From assembly GCA_030770535.1 (NCBI GenBank), contig JASVEC010000051.1, positions 181,531-245,530 of the forward strand: DNA of 64,000 bases. The letters run 5' to 3'. This stretch comes from Batkoa obscura. Taxonomy: Eukaryota > Entomophthoromycota > Entomophthoromycetes > Entomophthorales > Batkoaceae. The notes beneath the pieces were generated by a model, which had not been told where the DNA came from, ran no database searches, and saw only the letters and a program-made list of their open reading frames with translations. Shown piece after piece: positions 10,460 through 21,025 of this stretch (positions are counted from its first letter, which is position 1; the number at the start of each line of letters is the position of its first letter). Both the position numbers and the translations under genes were made by a program.

Positions 10460-12170
10460 CTATTTATTAATCTTTCCATCAAATTTTTCTATACCATAGA
10501 CATTAAGTGAGTTAACCATATAGAGAACAATTAAAGAAAATCCCTCCAAAGCACAAAATACGGCTGAAAAGATCATTCTTACACCCCTATAAGCAGAAGT
10601 AACTTGCTCAAATTGACTCTCTAGGAACCGCCATATATAATTTATCTGATTTATGGCTCCTTCAATATTAACTTCTCCAACTCTGCTCAACTAATATGAT
10701 TACCACTTGAATATAAATTACGCCCGTAATTGTACTTTCGATAACACCGAAAATTCCTTGTATTATTTGAATTGTACTAGCTATAGCTAGTAAGACTTTA
10801 TTTATTTATCAATCATTGATAGGCTATGGCTATACTTACATCTATTGCAGCCTGTCCAACTTTTGAAAGTGCTTGCTTGGGCAACATGGGTTAATAAATC
10901 ACTTGAACCGAGAAGTCTTACTGATATCGTTGCTCTTAAACTTGTACAATTTAGTTCTGTACCTGCAATTAATGATTGATTAAAATTAGGAATTTTTTTA
11001 AATTAAAGCTCACTTTATTAAAGCTGAAATTAAGTAATCTGTTTGATACCTTTTGAATAACAAAGAAGCACTAGTTGGATCAAGTTTATGTGAGGTCATG
11101 AAATACAAGTAAAGACACTCCCAGCTTATCCCAGTATCTAATGAAGTTAAAAAAATGGTTAAAAGCACCTGACATTGTTCTATTTTTAAGCATTGGTAAT
11201 GAAATTAATAAGGCTTCAGCACATTTATATTGTCATATAAGTAAACAAAAAGCGAAATAATTCCAACAACAATTAAAGCTATTGTACTTGGACTACTCCG
11301 GTTATTTCTCAATGTGGCTGTAATGTTGAAGGGTAGTAAGAATGCTAATAATCCAACGACTAGCAGCGTAAAGCCAGTTAAATCTAACCCTTATTAGGTA
11401 TTCTTTAAACCGTTATTAAGACCAAGTTGTTTGGTGCTGTCAAAAGCATCAGTTTGTACCTTAGCTTTATATTATAATGAAAGTATCTTTGGAAAAAATA
11501 GCGATATATGAAGGATGAGTATAATATCAGGAATTGAATAACCCGATCTCCATCCAAGGTTTACACTAATCGGAGTTGCAAGTAAAGTTCCCAACCAATT
11601 ATTGAAAACATAGGGTATCACATATATTAAATCGAATATAGTTCTATTTGCTAACGAGGTTAAATCGGCTAATAAAACAGCTTCACTAATACTAGCACTG
11701 GTATGACCATTATTAATCAAAAACCAAGCTGTATCAAAAGAAGAAAAAGAAGTTACTACACCAACAAACAATTTAACCAATAAATAGTATAGCATATAGA
11801 AAAGATAAACTTCACCACGTCCAATACAATCAGTAAATTTTACATATAATAGGATAAGGGTGGTCTTTAGTAAATTAGCCCTTATCTTAAATACAGCTAT
11901 TACAAGGTTTGCTTCAAACTCATCTAAGGCAATATTAGAAGAACTATAGTTAAAATTAGATTCCAATAAAGTGATGAAAGTCATAAAGAAGAGACCAGTA
12001 CAACAAATCAATAGTCCTTTTTTAATCATTATATTACACAAACTTGTCATCTCTTTTGCACCCAGTTCACTAGCAATAAAGATTTTATTAATTTGCTTAT
12101 TGTCCTCAACACTAGTACATTCATTTGTGTTTCTTATCGTTTTTTATTGGAGACTTAATCCATTCAGAAT
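10460..12170 (-). pseudogene. Decayed siderophore-iron transporter (MFS, ARN/SIT family)
   Basis: The complement strand is similar along its whole length to the transporter at 57233-58980. It has the same start region (ASELGA followed by a basic stretch), LESNFNYSS, SLANRT, NNWLGTLLATPISVNLGWR and, at the low-coordinate end, the tail region ending FDGKINK. The frame is broken many times: the N-terminal third is one open frame (11472-12050), the middle is scattered over frames, and the C-terminal tail is open at 10460-10690. It is therefore an old, dead duplicate. The family is 12-14 membrane segments and imports ferric siderophores by proton symport. It lies head-to-head with the MFS gene at 12831. 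Confidence 0.85.
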
Positions 12171-12767
12171 CCTTTAACCTAAATATCTTTTTACAATAGT
12201 CTACTTTAAGAACTTTTATTGTTAAACTTATTTTCATTCAGTAAGCTTTATTATCTGACCTTTAATTTAATTTTTGTATCATCAATAAGGTATGGTTATA
12301 TGATACCCATTAGCCATTGTTCTTTGTTTTTTCTATACCTCAATAGTCTTTTACCAATTTTTCTGATTCAGGCCTATAGATATTTTATAAAAGTCTATGA
12401 TTATATTCTTTTGTTGTACAATTTTATAATTTCCCCATGTGCTATTTGGAATTATACAGCAAGCAACTTTCACTTTCTAAAATCAAAAATATTCAAAACT
12501 CCTCTAAATTAAACAATATCCTATCCATTATTTCAATAAAATTTTTACTTTTATATAGTTTTTATAAAAAATAACCCACATTAATACACTTGATGATAGC
12601 TTCCAAAAAGTTATAACTCTTTAATTAGCTACTTTAGTACTAAATCACTACAAGAGAATTTGTTCCAATTACTGTCAACTGTTGCACAACATTCAGGCCT
12701 CAATAAATGTGGAATAATTTTTTTATCTAATAGCAATATACTACCAATAGTTTAAAGTTAAGCAAGG

Positions 12768-12774
12768 TATAAAA
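12768..12774 (+). promoter_or_regulatory. TATA box of the frameshifted MCT-type gene
   Basis: TATAAAA preceded by GG, 63 bp before the ATG at 12831. It sits where the intact paralogue at 15943 has its TATA box. Confidence 0.4.
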
Positions 12775-12830
12775 TGGAAATGTTTAGAATCAACGTAAAT
12801 GATTTTTTTAAATAAAAAACAGTATTTAAA

Positions 12831-14155
12831 ATGAAGAATACTACAACTATAGAAGAAAGAATAAATCTAAGCACAGAACTGGATATTAATACCATATTTG
12901 AAAAAACAAGCAAAAATGTACTAGACGAAGATCCAGAAAAACAGTCTCAATTAGATGGCCCCCAAGGTTGGATCGTAGTAACTACTAGTTTTTTTCATCT
13001 ATTGTAGTTTTAGGCACAATTTACGGCTCCGGAATATTTGTAAAGTATTACTCTGATGAGCTATTTAAAGATGAAGCAGCCTTAACCTCACTAAGTTTCA
13101 TTAGTACTTTGGGGACTTCAACTAATACCCTGTTAGCTATATTTACTGGAAGATTAGCAGATAAGATAGGCTATCAAAAGACTGCTTTTATTGGTTCGGT
13201 GATTTATTCATTGGGGTTACTATTAGCTTCATTTAGTAAAGAAGTCTGGCATTTAATTTTAACACAAGGGGCTATGGTAGGTATCGGTAGCTCTATTGCC
13301 TTTATTCCAGGAGTAAGCGCTCCTGTACAATGGTTTAATAAACATATTGGCTTAGCAACTGGTATTTTTTTAGCAGGTTCAGGAGTTGGCGGGTTGGTAT
13401 TAAATCCAACGACGCAGTATATAGTAAATAAACTAGGATTTCGATGGGCGCTTCGGATACAGGCTATGATCTCAATTGTTATATTACCAATCACTGCTTT
13501 CTTTTTAAAAGAAAGGATCAAGATTACAAAAAAGACCTGTTGGTTTGATTTTCCAAAGTTTAAAGATCGTAGATTCCTTATAGTCTTTTTTGGTGGCTCT
13601 GTATGCGCTTTTGGCTACCTTGTACCGCTGTTGCTTATGAGTAAGTACGCTCAATCGGTTAACCTCACTGATACCCAAGGTGCTATATTGGTTGCTTTAT
13701 TGAATGCTGGATCTGCTATTGGAAGAGTAGCGTTAGGTAACTTAGGAGACTATTTTGGTAGATATAATATACTTTTCCTTTGTATTACTCTTAATTCTTT
13801 TTTGTGCTATTTTATATGGACATTTTCATATACTTTTAATATGCTACTATTATTTTGTATTTTATATGGTATAGCTGCTGGAGGCTTTATTTCAATGTTA
13901 CCAGTGGTCACAGTTCAGTTGTTTGGTGCAGAAGGTATTGCGAGCATTAATGGATTACTTTACTTTGGTGCTGGAATCCCTAGTTTAATTGGCACTCCTA
14001 TTGCATCAGCTATATTGACTGCTTCAAGTTCTGGGTTAAGTAAGCCTAATTATATCCCTGTTATAATGTACTCAGGCACTTCCGCTTTATTAGGATCAAT
14101 GTTTTTCCTTGTTCTTAAACTCATGGTTAATAGGAAAGTATTCATATGCATATAA
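12831..14155 (+). pseudogene. Monocarboxylate-type MFS transporter with one frameshift
   Basis: The product is closely similar to the intact transporters at 15943-17286 and 46943-48295. The ATG at 12831 opens a 58-codon frame with the family's acidic N-terminus and QLDGPQGWIVV motif, which ends in a stop within the first membrane segment. One base lower, the frame continues without interruption from about 13004 to 14155, including GRLADKIGYQK (MFS loop 2-3 motif) and all remaining membrane segments. A single missing base around 13000-13006 explains the break. So little decay suggests either a very young pseudogene or a sequencing or assembly error. The last residues (KLMVNRKVFICI) match the paralogues. 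Confidence 0.8.
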
Positions 14156-14353
14156 GTTGAAACTATCTTTAATATAGCTTTCAAGCTTATAGATAAAATT
14201 GATCAAATTAGTAGATGCTAAATTTACTAAGCTAAAATGTTATATATTATTTTTGTCCCATAATTTAATTAAATACCAAAGTAAATTTGACATGTTTTAT
14301 AAATAACTTATAATATTGGTTTTTGGAAATTTTTTATTTATAACTTAAATGGC

Positions 14354-14455
14354 ATATGAGGATGTGTTTTGTGTTTAAGAGTTTTGCTAACAATTTTTCC
14401 ACTCAAATAGCATTTAAAAGAGAAAAGGTGATAGAGCCAAAAAAACATCCCAAAT
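14354..14455 (-). mobile_element. MITE-like element, copy 2
   Basis: Reverse-orientation copy of about 102 bp. The outer ends read TATGAGGATG and ACATCCCAAATA, so the right-hand terminal repeat is partly eroded. Confidence 0.7.
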
Positions 14456-14625
14456 ATTTTATAATAAATTGATAACTTTTTTAAAACAGTAGATAAATAT
14501 AATGCAATTAGATTGTTTGTAATACATATAGTTTATATAATGTAAGTTAGATTAATAAAAATTTTAAATATTAGAACGTTTTGATGATGTTAACTAAACA
14601 GATACTTTAACTTTTAATTAACAAT

Positions 14626-14725
14626 ATTTGGGGAGGTATTTTTGTTTAAGAATTTTTTTTAGCAGTTATTCTATTCAAACAATGCTTGAAAAATAGAAAA
14701 AGTTAAATCAAATAAAACACCATTT
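14626..14725 (-). mobile_element. MITE-like element, copy 3 (strongly diverged)
   Basis: Reverse-orientation copy with recognisable TTTAAGAATTTT and a changed core. The terminal repeats are mostly lost. Probably among the oldest copies here. Confidence 0.5.
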
Positions 14726-14920
14726 ATTTGTTATTAAATAGTCTAGAAATTAAAAACAAGTTTATTTTACTTCTTTCTTTAATATATATATATTATGCAA
14801 TTATAAATTTTGTTATTTCATTAAAACTAATATGTTGGTTTTCCGTTTTTTTGAATCAGCTATATACTTAAGTACCTTTACTATGGATAATAATCCATTT
14901 ATACTTTTTTTTCAAGACAA

Positions 14921-15019
14921 TGGGGATGTTTTTTTTGGTTTCATTGCTTTTTATATTTTTTAAATGCTATTTGTGGAAAAATCGTTAGCAAAGTTCTTGA
15001 GCAAAAAAATACATCTCCA
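14921..15019 (+). mobile_element. MITE-like element, copy 4
   Basis: Forward copy starting TGGGGATGTT and ending ACATCTCCA, with a slightly shortened core. Confidence 0.7.
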
Positions 15020-15287
15020 ACATTTTGAAAAATAAAACAATAAACTATTCGAAAATATCTAAGATAAAACAGGTATTTTAAAAATCAACAAATGGGTATT
15101 GTGTACAGATATAGATAGTGTAGAAATTGTTATTTCCATACAATTGGATATTTTATTGTTCTGTAAAAATGCTGTAAAATTTGAGAAAATCATTTTGATC
15201 ACAATACTAAATATGCTCCAATCTTCATAACTGGGTTAATAAATTCCTGTTTAACAAATTTATTGACTATTAATAAATCTGGGTTAC

Positions 15288-15480
15288 TATATGGTAATAT
15301 ATTTTTTAAAAATTTTATTAACAATCTTTTCACTCAAATAGCACCTAAAAAATAGAAAAAATAATGAAACTAAAAACACCTCTGTATGGGGATGTTTTTG
15401 ATTTCATTATTTTTTCATTTTTAGTGTTATTTGAGTGAAAAGATTGTTAATAAAATTTTTAAAAGATATATTACCATATA
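15288..15480. mobile_element. Fold-back pair of MITE-like elements (copies 5 and 6)
   Basis: A reverse copy (about 15288-15385) is directly joined to a forward copy (about 15390-15480). Together they make a near-perfect inverted repeat of about 95 bp per arm, with the left terminal repeats meeting in the middle. Even the outer flanks (TATGGTAATATA) are mirrored. The mirrored flanks show that this unit arose by inverted duplication of one copy with flanking DNA, not by two independent insertions. Single-stranded, it would form a long hairpin. Confidence 0.8.
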
Positions 15481-15890
15481 CTAAAATAATAAAAGTCATT
15501 TATCCTATTTTCAACTATAAAGTAAAAAGCTTGACAAAAAAACAAAGGCTCCTTTAATAATTAGAATAAATGCCTTTAATGTTTCTATTAAAAAAAGTAT
15601 TTTATGTTGCTATATAAATGTCACTTTATACTATTTTGACTTAGCGGAAATGTTCATTATAAGAACTTAATATCATTGAACGTGAACCACTTTAGTACAT
15701 TCGGCGGATTTTTGAAACACCTATAAAGCACCTTTTTATGAGCTTGGTATAAGTCCAAATTACCTCGAAATTTTATGTTCTAATTACTCTAGATTATCCA
15801 TATTTTCAAAACCATAAATTTTTTAAATAAAAAAATCCATATAGTCACAATACACTACTGGTGATTCACTGAAAAGATAGTATAAAAGGA

Positions 15891-15897
15891 ATGATCT
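15891..15897 (+). promoter_or_regulatory. TATA box of the MCT-type transporter
   Basis: TATAAAA followed by GG, 52 bp before the ATG at 15943. A block further upstream around 15690-15790 (ATTCGGCGGATTTTT and CCAAATTACCTCGAAAT) resembles the upstream region of the paralogue at 48295 (ATTCGGTGGTATTTT and CCAAATTACACCGAAAT on the complement). These may be shared transcription factor sites. Confidence 0.45.
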
Positions 15898-15942
15898 TAG
15901 AAACATTATGAGCAGTTTTCTACAAATAAATAAAATTACAGA

Positions 15943-17286
15943 ATGAGAGATACCACAAAAAATGAAATACTGTCGCAAATTAGTGAAAAAGTAGATCTAA
16001 GTAATGAGTTGGGTTCTAATAGCACATTTAGAGAAATAAACAAAGATGTACTAGATGAAGAGTCAGAAGAAAAATCTCAGCTAGATGGTATACAGGGCTG
16101 GATTGTAGTGACTGCTAGCTTTTTCAATTTATTTGCGCTTTTAGGCATCGTTTATAGCGGAGGGATTTATATTAAATACTATGCTGATGAGCTGTTCAAA
16201 GATAAAGTATCTTTATCCACTATAAGTTTAATTGCAACTTTAAACACTGCGCTTTTCACTCTTTTAGCTCTATTTAGTGGAAGATTCGCAGATGAGATAG
16301 GTTATCGTAAAGCTGCTCTCATTGGCTCAGTCATCTATTCATTGGGGTTGCTATTGGCATCTTTTAGTTTCGAAGTTTGGCATTTGTTTTTAACACAAGG
16401 GATTATGGTAGGTATTGGTGGTTCTATTACTTTTTTACCTGCAGTAAGCGCACCCTCTCAGTGGTTCAATAAACATATTGGCTTAGCAACAGGTGTCGTA
16501 GTAGCTGGCTCAGGAATCGGTGGTTTAGTATTAAACCCACTCATACAATATATTTTAAATCATGTAGGTTTTCGATGGACTCTTAGAATACAAGCTATTA
16601 TCTCAATTGTCATATTGCCAACTACATCTCTCTTTCTTAAGGAAAGAGTTAAAGTGATAAAAAAGAAGGCTTGGATTGATTTTTCTAAGTTCAAAGATCG
16701 TAGATTTCTTGCAATTTTTTTTGGTGGTGCCATGTGTTCATTTGGCTACCTTGTACCTTTCTTTCTTATGAATAAATATGCCCAGTCCATTAACCTTTCT
16801 GATACCCAAGGGGCTATATTAGTTGGGCTATTAAACGGTGGTTCAGCTATTGGAAGGGTAGCTTTAGGTACTCTAGGAGATCGCTGTGGTAGAATCAACA
16901 CACTCATTATTTGCGTTGTTCTTACATCATTTTTCTGTTTTTTTGTTTGGACATTTTCATACACTTTTGGTATATTAGCACTTTTTAATGTTCTATATGG
17001 TGTAGTTTCAGGTGGCATTGTTTCAATGTCACCTGTAATTGTAGTGCAATTGTTTGGGGTTGAGGGTATTGCGAGTATCAATGGGTTACTTTATTTTGCT
17101 TCTGGAATTCCCAACTTAGTCGGTACTCCCATTGCATCCGCTATATTAACTGCTTCAAGTTCTAATCTAGCTAAACCTAACTACATCCCTGTTATAATGT
17201 ACTCGGGCACCTCAGCTTTTTTAGGAGCAGTAATTTACTTTATTCTTAAGCTTATGGTTAACAGAAAGGTATTTGTACGCGTGTAA
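15943..17286 (+). CDS. Monocarboxylate-type MFS transporter (MCT/MCH family)
   Basis: Intronless, 447 residues. After an acidic, Ser-rich cytosolic N-terminus of about 50 residues comes QLDGIQGWIVV and 12 predicted membrane segments in two groups of six. The MFS loop motif is present (GRFADEIGYRKAALIGS). GLATGVVVAGSGIGGLVLNP is typical of MCT-like transporters, and a second-half loop reads GRVALGTLGDRCGR. Fungal members (yeast MCH1-5) carry small organic molecules such as riboflavin, or have no known substrate, so no substrate is proposed. It is followed 955 bp downstream by the SDR gene on the same strand. The same MCT-then-SDR order recurs inverted at 44851-48295. Two close paralogues in the window. 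Confidence 0.88.
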   Translation: MRDTTKNEILSQISEKVDLSNELGSNSTFREINKDVLDEESEEKSQLDGIQGWIVVTASFFNLFALLGIVYSGGIYIKYYADELFKDKVSLSTISLIATLNTALFTLLALFSGRFADEIGYRKAALIGSVIYSLGLLLASFSFEVWHLFLTQGIMVGIGGSITFLPAVSAPSQWFNKHIGLATGVVVAGSGIGGLVLNPLIQYILNHVGFRWTLRIQAIISIVILPTTSLFLKERVKVIKKKAWIDFSKFKDRRFLAIFFGGAMCSFGYLVPFFLMNKYAQSINLSDTQGAILVGLLNGGSAIGRVALGTLGDRCGRINTLIICVVLTSFFCFFVWTFSYTFGILALFNVLYGVVSGGIVSMSPVIVVQLFGVEGIASINGLLYFASGIPNLVGTPIASAILTASSSNLAKPNYIPVIMYSGTSAFLGAVIYFILKLMVNRKVFVRV

Positions 17287-17987
17287 CTTATAGTTTTATT
17301 GTCTAATTTGTTTTGAACTTCATAAAAATTCAGTTGGTGTATAATAAATATAGTAAGCAAACCATTATTTAATTTTATTTTATAACGCAATTTTCAGCAT
17401 TTTTTCATATTACAGTGCTTATTAAAGTTAAAACAAAGGTTATAAGGTCTATTAACCAAAGTTTAAATTCAACTTATAACATATCGAAACTTTACTATAA
17501 CATGGACGAGTCAGCTTTAGAGATTAAATTAATTTAGCAGTTGGCTTTGATTATAACCTTATTAGATATTTCAACTAGTAAATTATTAAAAGGTGATAAT
17601 AATTAGTACTAATTTTTCGTTTGTTTGTTAATACTTAATCCTTTGTAACATTAAACAGCTGTTTTTTCAATGAAACTTAGCTTTCAACAAGCTATATATA
17701 AAAATATACTATAATTTTTAATCTATCATCTATTTATAAAGTAAGTTTTATTAGCATTTAATTAATCCTTAGAAGCTAACCTCGTGGACTAAATATCTTT
17801 GATGTAGTAGAATTTAAATATAATTCAAAGAATCGGTGGACTCTCCCTACCCAGATACGTTAAGTGATTAGTTTAACTATTCAAATGATAGTTTGTTTTC
17901 TTACAGCTACTGACACATTATAAAATTTATAGTTTTGTACAAATCTCTGACCATGGCTACATTTTTTCAAAATTTTTATAAACACAA

Positions 17988-18092
17988 TATGGGGATGTTT
18001 TTTGGCTTCATTACTTTTTCCATCTTTTAAGCACTATTTGTGTGGAAAAATTGTTAGTAAAATTCTTAAATACAAAAATACATCCCCATATG
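17988..18092 (+). mobile_element. MITE-like element, copy 7 (well preserved)
   Basis: About 105 bp with intact terminal inverted repeats: TATGGGGATGTTTTTTGG at the left, and the right end in reverse complement starts TATGGGGATGTATTTTTG. The ends abut TA on both sides, consistent with a TA target duplication. It lies between the transporter and the SDR gene. The duplicated block at 46264-46942 has none at this place. Confidence 0.85.
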
Positions 18093-18240
18093 TTATCTAG
18101 AACAATTACAAACTTATAATAAATTCAAACTTTTGCTATCATGAACATGAAAGAAATCAGGGAGCAAATGTCCGAGCATAAAGCAAACATAAATTAAGAT
18201 ATAAAAAAATCAAATCCTTTTTTTAAATATTACTTTTGAA

Positions 18241-19582
18241 ATGAAAGATCTGAATCAAATAGTGTTAATTACTGGGTGCAGTGATGGTGGTATAGGTTCC
18301 TGCTTAGCAAAAACAATGGCCCTAAAAAATTACAACGTGTATGCAAGTGCCAGAGATATTAATAAAATGAAAGACTTAAACGGTAACTAATTTTATCACA
18401 ATGTTAACATATTTCAAATACAGTATTTACCAAGCAATCAGCTAACAGATAAAATCTAGCATATGGATGTAAATTAATAGAGTTAGATGTAATGCAAGAA
18501 GAAAGTATAAAAAAAGCGGTTAACGGAATTATTGCTGCCGAAGGAAAGATTGACATTTTAATCAATAACGCAGGCGTTTCAGTTTCTAAACCGATCATCG
18601 AAGTAGATATTACCAACGTCAATAAGGTATTTGAAACCAATGTATTTGGGGTTTTAAACCTTACCCAAGCTGTGGTACCTCATATGGTAGACTAGAACTT
18701 TATTTGTCAATATTAAATTTCTTACTTCTGTTTTCATTACTAGATCAATAATAAGAGTGGTACTATCGTCAACATCGGCTCTATTTCTGGACATATGACA
18801 GCCCCCTTTGGCGCTGTCTATGGAGCTTCCAAATCCGCTATACACACCTTGTCGGAAACTCTAAGACTAGAATTGGCTCCATTCAATATTGATGTTTTAA
18901 CGATTAAGCCAGGGTATGTCGACTATTTTTTACTTGATTCACAATTGATGAATGTTTTAGATCTGTAAAATCAAAAATTGATGTAAACAATTTAATGCAC
19001 AAAGAAGAAAAGAGCGAGTCGCTATATGACTCTATCTATGGTTATATAGTAAAAAGAGCTAATTATTCACAAAGTAAGAGCATTTATTTAAAAGAAAACA
19101 AAATGACTGATGGATCTTTCAGCTCATTCTCCCATGTCTGCAGATGATTTTAGCAATCAAGTGATCCATTTCATTGAATCTAAGAGAAGCACTACCTTAT
19201 CAAAGTTTTATTTTTACATCAATCCATTTGCTGTCATCATCTCTGCCTTAGCTTATCTTACAAGTTTATTGGTACCTAGTTTGAAGCCTAGTTTATCATT
19301 CTTTAATAGCTATAAATGGCCTTACTCTTCAGTTTTGGTTCTAGGTTCGAACTACATTTAATATTTAATTAACTGTCTAATAGCATATATATTTTTCTAG
19401 GTGGTGATATGTGGGTCTATTATGGTAGCAGGCTACTCCCTTCATTTATAATTGATTATATGATTTGGTCAATGTTTGGGTTAGGGCAACTTGCTTATAT
19501 TTTAGATCACAAAAAGGACAATGTGAAGCCAGAGGCTGTTTCTGAGGTTACTGTTACAGAAGATGACAAAAAAAAGGCTTAG
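18241..19582 (+). CDS. Short-chain dehydrogenase/reductase, Ayr1-like, membrane anchored
   Basis: Six exons (18241-18382, 18460-18686, 18744-18913, 18961-19073, 19123-19344, 19401-19582) give 351 residues, all in phase. Seen: the cofactor motif LITGCSDGGIG, INNAGVS, a catalytic Ser in NIGSISG, and the Tyr/Lys pair in VYGASKSA (Tyr about 149, Lys about 153). Two C-terminal hydrophobic segments follow (FAVIISALAYLTSLLV and MIWSMFGLGQLAYIL), then a Lys/Glu tail. Yeast Ayr1, a 1-acyl-dihydroxyacetone-phosphate reductase of lipid droplets and ER, is the nearest family I would name. The substrate is not fixed by the sequence. The fourth intron (19074-19122) looks like a frameshift until spliced. 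The fifth intron begins with an unusual GTTCGA donor. A dead copy lies at 44851-46263. Confidence 0.85.
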
Positions 19583-19957
19583 TTTTTGTTCTATATTAAA
19601 ACATTGATAAAAATATTATGATAAACAAAACAAATAATTTGAAGTTTAACGATATAATAATATGAAGATCATAAAATAGGCCAATTATATCAATTGAAAT
19701 GTATTATCTAGTATTTGAATAAATTTTTGGATAAAAGTTCTCGATCGATGGTGCAAACTGAATTTTTTTCTAATATTTAATATATTAAATATGTATAACA
19801 GATGATTTGAAAATGCTTCTTTTATGTTGTTATTTTATAAACTTAGCTATTTAATAGGATGACCCATGAAAAATTATTCAATAGTTAGCATAAAGTACAA
19901 TAATAAACATTTAATCTAATTTATATCTATAAATATCTCAATTTAATATTCTATAAC

Positions 19958-20875
19958 TTATTTTTTCAATTTATCCAAGATCGAATCCAAGACATTAGTT
20001 AAAACGGGCTGACCTCTTTTTGTTTTACGGCTCAATTTATAGGTTTGTTTCTTACGCTTCTTTAGCTTGTCTTCGATTTCTTTTTTCTTTTTTTCTTTTT
20101 CTAATTTTTCTTGCTAATTCAAATTAAAAAACCAGGAAAATAACTAAATATTATATTACTAATTTAATCGCTTCCAATTCTTTCTTTTGTGCTTCTAAGT
20201 CTTCTAAACTTCTTTTGAATGGGTTTGGTTTGCTTTTTTTGATGCTTGGTTTTCTACTTTTGGTTAATTAATCTTTATTTGTATTTTTAAAATCTTTACT
20301 CTAGTTGTTTAGTTTCTTTTTCATTTTTTTCTATATTGTATTCCTCTTCTTCATGCTCTTGTTCTTCCTCTTCTTTTTCCTCTTCTTCAATATTCGATCT
20401 AAAATTCATTAATTTAAGTTTGGTCTTACTTCTTTGAAGTACCTTTTTTTATTGATTTCCTTCTTTTTGTTAGCTTTATTTTTCTAAATAATATTTAAAA
20501 CAGATGGAATCATTTTTTTAGCTAATAAATTACCTTTTTGTCCTCATTGTCAATCTCCTCATCCACTAAATCATATTGCTTCATCTTATCAACTTCATCG
20601 AAAACCTAATCATATCAATACTAATAACTATAATTTCGAAACTATCGAACCTCTTTATAAAAGTCGGGTGTTTTTAAATACTCCTCTTCTTCTTTATTAA
20701 GTAATACTTTTTTTACAAAGTTATCTTTTACTTTAGCATGCTGGATCATTCGCTGCTTGAGTTGTTTTCCTATCAAAATCTTTAGGAATGGGTTTTATCA
20801 TGACTTGCTATAATTACTTTTCCCCTGGTATCTATTATTATTAAAATTATTGTTTGTCTTGTTTAAATGCTTCAT
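19958..20875 (-). CDS. FYV7: rRNA-processing protein FYV7-like
   Basis: Seven exons (complement of 20818-20875, 20651-20769, 20534-20605, 20443-20483, 20300-20398, 20160-20253, 19958-20113) give 212 residues. The product is highly charged and mostly helical. RKQLKQRMIQHAKVKDNF near the N-terminus and YKLSRKTKRGQPVLTN near the C-terminus are the two conserved ends of the FYV7 family (Lys-Thr-x-x-Gly-Gln-Pro at the end). In between are long Glu/Lys coiled-coil stretches. FYV7 binds small-subunit pre-ribosomes in the nucleolus. The second intron starts GTTCGA, like one intron of the SDR gene. All other donors here start GTA or GTG. The 918 bp of gene carry six introns. Confidence 0.82.
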
Positions 20876-21025
20876 TTTTTTGATAAAAATAGTTTTTCAA
20901 ATTCTCTTCAAAATTAAAGTCAATTTCAAATTCCCAAGATTCTTGGTCCACCAATAAAATTTCCTTAAAATCTGATGAATCATTAAATAGTTTTTAATTT
21001 TTTTTGTTATCTATTCTTTATAAAA

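Larger units (their letters stand above)
14156..15890. other. Repeat-filled intergenic stretch
   Basis: Holds four separate copies or pairs of the short inverted-repeat element (listed individually) in AT-rich sequence with no coding signal. The last 250 bp form the promoter of the transporter at 15943. Confidence 0.6.
15943..19582 (+). repeat. Segmental duplication, copy A (MCT plus SDR)
   Basis: Transporter and SDR in head-to-tail order match the block at 44851-48295 read on the complement strand. Similarity covers both genes and part of the transporter promoter. Each copy has gained a different MITE-like insertion after the duplication: copy A has one between the genes, copy B has one inside an SDR intron. 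Confidence 0.7.

Noticed and set aside
12219-12512. Forward open frame of 97 codons upstream of the MFS gene
   Set aside because: Composition is that of AT-rich noncoding DNA (Phe/Leu/Ile/Tyr) with no motif; it overlaps the promoter region between two divergent transporters.
15288-15480. Fold-back read as a single longer transposon with 95-bp terminal repeats
   Set aside because: Each arm is itself a complete copy of the 100-bp element with its own ends, so an inverted pair explains it better.
19074-19122. Apparent frameshift in the SDR gene
   Set aside because: A GTAAGA donor and TTTCAG acceptor define a 49-bp intron that joins the two frames exactly, so the gene is intact.
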